From assembly GCA_016790165.1 (NCBI GenBank), contig JAEUPL010000015.1:1-39188 (forward strand): DNA of 39,188 nucleotides. The letters are read 5' to 3'. Origin of the DNA: Burkholderiales bacterium (GTDB taxonomy: Bacteria; Pseudomonadota; Gammaproteobacteria; Burkholderiales; Casimicrobiaceae). The notes below the pieces were generated by a model that did not search any database, was not told the origin of the DNA, and worked only from the letters and a program-made list of their open reading frames with translations. This document shows, one piece after another, positions 34,100 through 39,188 of the stretch (the first letter of the stretch is position 1; each line of letters starts with the position of its first letter). The translations under genes and the position numbers were made by a program.

Positions 34100-35614
34100 A
34101 TGCCCATGATCCGCCCCTGGATGACGTTCAGCCCGTCAAGTCTGCGCCGCATAGGCCGCGCGTTGGTCGCCGGGATCATCTGCGCGATTTCGTCGCCGGC
34201 GACTGGCGCCGACTTCAAACCCGACGAAATTGTTGTCAAGCTAAGGACGACGACTGCCCTACCCGCGATCCAGACGCAATTGAGTGTCGTACAGACGATC
34301 CAGTTCGGCAGCCGTCCCATTTACCGACTGAAATTGCCGGTCGGCAGTGACGTCAACGCTGCTGTTGCTGCCGTGACGGGCAACGCCGATGTACTGCTCG
34401 CGGAGCCGAACTACTTGGCCGACTCGCCAGAGGCTCGAAAGAACCGTGCGTGGACGCTCGGTAGCGCCTCGGCCTACGCGGCCCAATGGGCCCCGACCGC
34501 CATGCGCCTGAAAGAGGCCCACCTGTTCACCCGCGGCAACGGGGTGCGCGTCGCGGTGCTTGATACCGGCATTGACACCTCCCACCCAGCGCTCGCCGGC
34601 AAGCTGCTGCCGGGCTACGACTTCGTCGATGGGGATGCCGATCCGAGCGAGGTTGGCACGCCCTGCCCGCCGGGATCGACGACGGGTTGCAATCAGGGCT
34701 TTGGGCATGGCACGCATGTGGCGGGTTTGATTGCGCTGGCGGCGCCGAACGCGAAGATCGTGCCGTACCGGGTGCTTGACCCGGACGGCGTGGGCAATGT
34801 CTGGGTGCTGGCCGAGGCGCTGCAGAAGGCGATCGACCCCGACGGCAACCCGGCCACAGACGACGGCGCGCATGTGATCAACCTGAGCCTCGGGACACCG
34901 CTGCGCATGAAAGTGCTCACCTCAATTGCCAAGCTCTTCACCTGCGAGCCGCCGGACGACGCTGATCCGCTGCTGAATTTCTCGCACAGCGGCTACGACG
35001 ACGACAAAGCGCGCTGCGCTGCGGGGATCGCGCCGGTGATTGTGGCAGCCGCGGGCAACCTGGGGCCGGGCGATTCGCCGGCTAAAGAGTACCCGGCGGC
35101 GGAAAGCGTGTACGGCCTGCTCGCCGTTGCCGCGAGCGACAGCACCAAGCACCTCGCCTCATTCAGCAACAGTGGCTCGTGGGTTGGCGTGGCGGCGCCG
35201 GGGGACGCCATCACCAGCGCGATGCCCACGGCCGCGTCCGCCAATGGCTACGCGACCTGGAGCGGCACGTCGATGGCGGCGCCGCTGGTGGCGGGTACGG
35301 CGGCGCTGCTTCGCGCGGCGCAGCCGGAGCTCACGCCCAAGGACGTGACGCGCAAAATTGCGCGCACTGCCACGGCGCTGACCGGCACCAACATCCCGCA
35401 GGTCGACGCTGCGGCGGTGGTGGAGACCTGCTCGATGGACGTCGATGGTGACGGTCAGGTGTTGCCCACCACCGACGGCCTGATCATCATGCGCGCGATG
35501 ATGGGCATGAAAGACGCTGCCGTGAGCAGCGCGGCATCGCCGACCGCCGCCCGAAGCACGTGGGACAGCCTGCGCAATTACCTGAAAAACGTTTGCTTGA
35601 TGAATCTGCCGTGA
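34100..35614 (+). CDS. Secreted S8 family serine peptidase (subtilase) with dockerin-like tail
   Basis: A 504-residue exported protease. The signal peptide ends near ATGA (residue about 37), and a short propeptide-like region begins DEIVVKL, as in fervidolysin-type subtilases. The catalytic triad is Asp155 (VLDTGID), His203 (GHGTHVAG) and Ser391 (GTSMAAP). An insert with Cys-rich loops (TPCPPGSTTGCNQG, TCEPPDDADP) may form disulfides. The C-terminal 60 residues contain DVDGDGQVLPTTDGLIIMR, a dockerin/EF-hand-type calcium loop. The start is placed at 34100 because the shared promoter lies just upstream; ATG 34106 is equally possible. It is the second gene of the presumed sigma regulon. Confidence 0.92.
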   Translation: MPMIRPWMTFSPSSLRRIGRALVAGIICAISSPATGADFKPDEIVVKLRTTTALPAIQTQLSVVQTIQFGSRPIYRLKLPVGSDVNAAVAAVTGNADVLLAEPNYLADSPEARKNRAWTLGSASAYAAQWAPTAMRLKEAHLFTRGNGVRVAVLDTGIDTSHPALAGKLLPGYDFVDGDADPSEVGTPCPPGSTTGCNQGFGHGTHVAGLIALAAPNAKIVPYRVLDPDGVGNVWVLAEALQKAIDPDGNPATDDGAHVINLSLGTPLRMKVLTSIAKLFTCEPPDDADPLLNFSHSGYDDDKARCAAGIAPVIVAAAGNLGPGDSPAKEYPAAESVYGLLAVAASDSTKHLASFSNSGSWVGVAAPGDAITSAMPTAASANGYATWSGTSMAAPLVAGTAALLRAAQPELTPKDVTRKIARTATALTGTNIPQVDAAAVVETCSMDVDGDGQVLPTTDGLIIMRAMMGMKDAAVSSAASPTAARSTWDSLRNYLKNVCLMNLP

Positions 35615-35834
35615 CTGTAGGACGTTCGCCGACCGGCGGACTGACACACGCGCACGGAAGAAGGCCACCGCTCGGACGCGGCGTCAGGGCATAGTTTCAG
35701 CTTTTTAGGTCTACCCACTGACCCACTGTGCTTTCAGGCTGTTTTTGCGGCCAGTCGACTTTCGATTTTTTGTCGCCGTTTGTGGCGTGTAGCAGTCATT
35801 GCACCGAAAAAGCTATACGGCGAAATATGACAAT
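35615..35834 (+). other. Noncoding gap after the subtilase
   Basis: The gap to the next start codon is 309 bases, and the last 90 hold a promoter and leader. A GC-rich hairpin (35624-35641, 7-8 bp, tight loop) lies ten bases after the subtilase stop, without a U tract. The rest is AT-richer with short T runs, and no reading frame with a ribosome site is evident. Confidence 0.5.
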
Positions 35835-35864
35835 GTATTTTCACCGGTGACCGGCGCTCTGTCG
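35835..35864 (+). promoter_or_regulatory. Shared ECF-type promoter, copy 3 (before the InlB-repeat protein)
   Basis: GTATTTT (35835-35841), 15 bases, CTCTGTCG (35857-35864), about 60 bases before the ATG at 35924. Upstream it also shares ATGACAAY with copy 4, so the conserved element reads ATGACAAYGTATTTY there. Confidence 0.8.
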
Positions 35865-35923
35865 GGTACGACCCAGCCGACTCACGCGGCCGAGGGTCTC
35901 CCTTCGACAACCGCAGGAGCCCC

Positions 35924-37438
35924 ATGAATTTTCTTCTCCGACATCCACTTGCTGCCGCCGCATTGGGCGGCCTCGCCCTCGCCGCCAGCGTTGGCGCACA
36001 GGCACAGACGGCGACCATCTACGGCTCGCTCGGCAACTTCGACGTCGTGAACAACACCGGGCAAAACGCCTGCGGCTTCGAGGTAGAGCTCGAGGGCGTT
36101 GCACCGACCGCCATCCCGTCCACCTTCACCGTGCAGCGCTACGGCGTACCGACGATCAGCGCTTACACAGCGGGCACGGTATCGGGCGCCCGCGTGCGTT
36201 GGGAAAGTCGCGACTGCAGCTTGACCAAAACCGTCCCCCACGCACCGGGCACCGGGTTCGCTGGCACCTGCTACCAGTGGAACACGGCGACCTACGACAA
36301 CGCCGGCTGCGAACATTTCGGCGTGCATTACTATGGCGCCGCCAGTCGGGTCACCTCACGCTGGCTGGTGGCAGACCCGGCCAATCCGGGGGCCAACGTC
36401 CCGCACGACCCGCCGATGCCGATCGCGTGGCCGAACTACACCATCCAGCCGCCCGTGGCGGTCAACGTCGCGCCGGTCGTCGTCGCGGAGGTGCAGGCGC
36501 CGGAGCCACCCGAAGCGCCGGAACGCTACGGCAACGCGCAATGGATGAAAGTGTTCGTCCGGCAGTTGCCAAACACGGTGACGCTGGACGCACTGATCAC
36601 CGAAAACCCGACCACCGTGCCGATGGATCCGGCGCTGCTCGAGGTGCAATGGGACGTCATCCAGGCCGAGCCTCTCTCTGGCAGCAACGGGCGGCAACAA
36701 CGCAACCGCAAGACCGGTTCGACCAACCTCGACCCCACCACGCGCACGGTGGTGCGCCGCTATGAGCTGTACGACTACACCGGCGCCGTAGACCCCGTGA
36801 CGAACGAGGCGCTCTGCGCGGATCTCACGTGCAGTGCCCCACAAGTGGGTGAAATCGGAGACTTCGTCAGTGCACAAATGACTGCCGTCGAGGTGCAGGG
36901 CGACAATCTCACGGTGAAGTCTGCAGGCACAGGCAGCGGACGGGTAGAAAGCGCAGACAAGGTCATTTCCTGCGGCAGCAAGTGCGTGTCGGCTTACACC
37001 GCAGGCACGGCGGTCACACTCACCGCCAAAGCTGACAGCGGCAGCAGTTTCGCCGGTTGGAGCGGCGCGTGCAGTGGCACGCAGTCCATCTGCGCGGTCA
37101 CCGTGCGTGGAGCGGTCCTCGCCACGGCCAACTGGACGCAAGCGGCGACCGGTGGAGGCGGCGGGGGCGGCGGGGGCGGCGGTGGCAATGGCAACCAGGG
37201 CGTCACGGTCAAAGTCACCACCAGTAACTCGGGCACCGTCACCAGCAGCGTCGGGGGTATCAACTGCGGGTCTGTGTGTCAGGCGAACTACGCGGCTGGC
37301 AGCAGCGTGACGTTGACTGCATCCCCTGCCGCTGGCAAGGCGTTCCTGGGTTGGTCGGGCGCCTGCACCGGAACGGGCACGACGTGCACGTTGACGGTCA
37401 ACGCGAATCTCTCCGCAAAAGCGAACTTCAGCAAGTAA
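35924..37438 (+). CDS. Secreted protein with two InlB-type B repeats
   Basis: A 504-residue exported protein. The signal peptide ends at AQA (residue 27). Residues 28-325 form a Cys-containing region I do not recognise (NACGFEVELEGVAPTAIP, GTCYQWNTATYDNAGCEHFG). Two divergent InlB B-repeat units follow at about 330-404 and 427-504, each with ISCGSKC/INCGSVC, the AGTAVTLTA-type strand and FAGWSGAC/FLGWSGAC. They are joined by a run of about twelve glycines. The paired cysteines suggest disulfides in each repeat. No sortase, PEP-CTERM or autotransporter signal is visible. CAGGAG precedes the ATG. It belongs to the presumed sigma regulon by its promoter. Confidence 0.82.
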   Translation: MNFLLRHPLAAAALGGLALAASVGAQAQTATIYGSLGNFDVVNNTGQNACGFEVELEGVAPTAIPSTFTVQRYGVPTISAYTAGTVSGARVRWESRDCSLTKTVPHAPGTGFAGTCYQWNTATYDNAGCEHFGVHYYGAASRVTSRWLVADPANPGANVPHDPPMPIAWPNYTIQPPVAVNVAPVVVAEVQAPEPPEAPERYGNAQWMKVFVRQLPNTVTLDALITENPTTVPMDPALLEVQWDVIQAEPLSGSNGRQQRNRKTGSTNLDPTTRTVVRRYELYDYTGAVDPVTNEALCADLTCSAPQVGEIGDFVSAQMTAVEVQGDNLTVKSAGTGSGRVESADKVISCGSKCVSAYTAGTAVTLTAKADSGSSFAGWSGACSGTQSICAVTVRGAVLATANWTQAATGGGGGGGGGGGGNGNQGVTVKVTTSNSGTVTSSVGGINCGSVCQANYAAGSSVTLTASPAAGKAFLGWSGACTGTGTTCTLTVNANLSAKANFSK

Positions 37439-37455
37439 TTCCTGCACGACGTGGC

Positions 37456-37491
37456 TGCAGCCGACGGGCGCCGAAACGCGTGTCGGCTGCA
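37456..37491 (+). terminator. Long perfect hairpin after the InlB-repeat gene, possible terminator
   Basis: TGCAGCCGAC (37456-37465) pairs exactly with GTCGGCTGCA (37482-37491) around a 16-base loop, 18 bases after the stop codon. It is followed by TTGCATTGTG, only mildly T-rich. It may stop transcription or protect the 3-prime end. Confidence 0.5.
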
Positions 37492-37573
37492 TTGCATTGT
37501 GCACCGCGCGGACCCTGTCGCGTGGGACGGCGCGTGCGTTCGTGGCCCCGCCAAAAAAATTGTCCATGACAAC

Positions 37574-37603
37574 GTATTTCCTGGCGTCCAACCCGCTCTG
37601 TCG
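37574..37603 (+). promoter_or_regulatory. Shared ECF-type promoter, copy 4 (before the DUF5648/DUF5666 protein)
   Basis: GTATTTC (37574-37580), 15 bases, CTCTGTCG (37596-37603), about 77 bases before the ATG at 37681. The ATGACAAC just upstream is shared with copy 3. Confidence 0.78.
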
Positions 37604-37680
37604 ACAACGGGGGATCAGACCACCACCTCCACCCTGCCCACCAGACGCCTGGATCGGGACATCGGACGAAAGGACACATC

Positions 37681-39162
37681 ATGCGACTATTGCCTACATC
37701 CATCCCTTCCGCGCTCAAAGCCTCGCTTGGCGCTGCAATCGCTTTGTGCGGCACCGCCCCGGCGCTTGGCGCGACGCCACCAGACATGACGGTGATGGAG
37801 TTCTTCCACGCCCCGACCGGGCATTACTTCATGACCGGGTCCGCTGACGATCAGCGCGTACTGACCACCGCACCGGCAAACCAATCTTTCCTGCCCACCG
37901 GACGCAGCTTCGCCGCGTGGTCAGACAGCAACAAAAATCGCCCGGCCAACGCCGTCGCCGTGCAGCGCTTCTTCAACCCGGCCACGGCGTCGCACGTCTT
38001 TACCGCAAACGCCTCAGACATCGCACTGCTGCGCAACCTGCCGCTCGCGAGCAACCCCAAAGGCTTCAGCGACGAAGGCGTTGCGTTCTTTGCCCTCGCG
38101 CCAACCTCGGGCCGCTGCGAAGCGGGTGCGCGACCGGTATTTCGCGGTTTCAATAACCGGGCCGATGGCAACCATCGTTTCAGCAACGAACTTGAGTTGC
38201 ACGCAGCGACGGTGCGCACCGGTTTTTCCGACGACGGCGTCGCGTTCTGCTCCACAGCCGTGGGCAGTGACGTTGCGGTCGAGAAGCGCGCTGGTACGCC
38301 ACGCCCGACGGGCGAGGATGTGACGGTCAGCGGCAACGTCAGCAACTTTGTATCGGTGTCGTCGTTCAACGTCGGGACGCAGGCGGTAGACGCTTCACAG
38401 GCCCGGTTTGAAGGTGGCACCAGCGCGGCGCTGACCAACGGTGTGGCCGCGAGTGTAGAAGGCGTGCTGGTCAACGGCACGCTGAAGGCGACGGAGGTTC
38501 GTCTGTCGCTCGGCAACTCACCGGCGGTAGGTGTGGATGAGTTGCACGGATTCGTCACGGCTTTAGGCACGGCGGGCAGCTTGTTTGTCAACGGCACCGC
38601 TGTTGACATTTCGCGGGCGACGATCACGGGCGGGACCGTGGCACAAATCGTCGTCGGCGCCGAGCTGGAAGTCCACGGTGCATTCATTGATGGTGTGTTC
38701 GTCGCCAACACCGTTCAGATTGAGGATGCGCCGAGCAGCAACGCGAACGCTGTGGTGACGGGTTCGTCGGAGATCGACGGAACCATTTCGCTGTTCACCA
38801 GTGTCAGCAACTTTACGATCTCCAATCAGCGAATCGACGCCAGCAACGCGGTGTTTGAAGATGGCGTTGCCGCCGATCTCGCCGTGGGCATTCGTGCCGA
38901 AGTGCATGGTCGTGTGGCGAGCGGAGTGCTGATCGCCGATCGCGTCGAATTCAAGCGCACACGAACCACGGCGTCTGGCAGCAGCGGCTCGAACGGAAGC
39001 GGCAACGGCAATGGCAACAGCAACTCGACGGGGACGGCGTTTGAAGCCTGGACTGACCCCGATTTCACGGACACTACGTGTTTGAAGAAATTGAAGGAGT
39101 CAGGGAATGGGTGGAAGGACAAAGCCGCCGTACGCGGAGGCGTTTCGGCAGCAGATAGTTGA
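37681..39162 (+). pseudogene. Secreted DUF5648 / triple DUF5666 protein, 3-prime end replaced by IS3 sequence
   Basis: The open frame is 493 codons, but only the first 456 are native. A signal peptide ends at residue 30 (APALGA). Residues about 38-190 match the DUF5648 type (EFFHAPTGHYFMTGS, RFFNPATASHVFTANASD, repeated GFSDEGVAFF/GFSDDGVAFC). Three DUF5666 units follow at about 212-277, 286-349 and 361-426, each with the SNF-x-(V/I)-x-x-x-x-(V/I)DAS and AEVHG patterns. A Ser/Gly/Asn-rich linker (430-452) follows. From codon 457 (position 39049) the frame runs into the tip of an IS3-family element and stops at 39160-39162, giving a 37-residue foreign tail. The linker suggests that at least one more domain was lost or lies beyond the IS. 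Function unknown; probably surface or envelope. Confidence 0.78.
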
Positions 39163-39188
39163 ACTGGTGGCGAGCGGTCGTCGGCCTG
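39049..39188 (+). mobile_element. Left end of an IS3-family insertion sequence (cut by window edge)
   Basis: TGGACTGACCCC at 39049 has the TG-start, CCCC-rich look of IS3-family terminal repeats and lies 58 bases before a transposase OrfA start. The boundary is where the host protein stops resembling its own linker. The other end and any target duplication are outside the window. Confidence 0.7.
39107..39188 (+). CDS. IS3-family transposase OrfA, N-terminal fragment
   Basis: Twenty-seven codons are visible from ATG 39107, with GAAGGAG upstream. The translation includes YAEAFRQQIVELVASGRRP, the standard start of the IS3 OrfA helix-turn-helix (compare YxxEFRQQIVELVxxGR). The frame is +2 relative to the interrupted DUF5666 gene. 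It runs off the window, so intactness is unknown. Confidence 0.85.
   Translation, partial: MGGRTKPPYAEAFRQQIVELVASGRRP

Noticed and set aside
30180-37438. Bacterial gasdermin next to the caspase-like protease
   Set aside because: None of the neighbours looks like a cytosolic gasdermin: the large ones have signal peptides, and the 199-residue protein lacks the size and the N-terminal pattern.
37851-38711. 286-codon minus-strand frame opposite the DUF5648/DUF5666 gene
   Set aside because: It lacks start signals and mirrors a gene with a signal peptide, promoter and repeat domains.
29255-39188. CRISPR array or Cas genes associated with the TPR-CHAT protease
   Set aside because: No regularly spaced direct repeats and no Cas-like proteins are present, so a type III-E system is not here.

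Overview
The window comes from a GC-rich Gram-negative bacterium, most likely a betaproteobacterium of or near the Burkholderiales. The evidence is a Bug-type (TctC) solute receptor, the divergent rluD-pgeF / bamD arrangement, a monofunctional RelA, an RpfE-like gene coupled to recJ, and an imuA-imuB-dnaE2 mutasome. Both ends are mobile: the left edge is the end of an IS481-family element and the right edge is the start of an IS3-family element.

Positions 1-8.4 kb are mostly housekeeping. A Bug receptor, relA, pgeF and rluD lie on the minus strand, with bamD divergent from rluD, followed by a DinG/YoaA-type Fe-S helicase. From 8.4 to 14.4 kb, a DUF349 coiled-coil protein, an RpfE-like protein carrying an in-frame palindromic repeat, and recJ form a plus-strand run; a small YjbR-like gene converges on recJ. 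From 14.46 to 20.1 kb lies an SOS mutagenesis cassette (imuA, imuB, dnaE2) with a near-consensus LexA box directly against the imuA start codon. From 20.3 to 27.5 kb is a three-gene operon: transglutaminase-DUF2126, circularly permuted ATP-grasp fused to alpha-E, and a second transglutaminase. This is a peptide-ligation or peptide-processing type cluster of unknown substrate. A secreted alpha/beta hydrolase and a hotdog thioesterase follow on the minus strand.

The most interesting region is 29.4-39.05 kb. It holds an ECF-type sigma factor, a 199-residue protein that could be its partner, a 51-residue minus-strand peptide with a double-glycine-leader look, a TPR-CHAT (caspase-like) protease, a secreted subtilase with a dockerin-like calcium loop, and two secreted repeat proteins (InlB-type B repeats; DUF5648 plus three DUF5666 repeats). 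Four of these plus-strand genes carry the same two-block element upstream, GTATTTY, exactly 15 bases, then CTCTGTYG. A looser copy with 16 bases lies in front of the sigma gene itself. I read this as the promoter of a dedicated, autoregulated sigma regulon. Pairing of a TPR-CHAT protease with an ECF sigma factor resembles the logic of the type III-E CRISPR Craspase pathway, but there is no CRISPR array or Cas gene here. The working model, which is inference, is that protease action on a sigma partner switches on a set of exported proteins. The last gene of the set is interrupted by the IS3-family element at about 39049.
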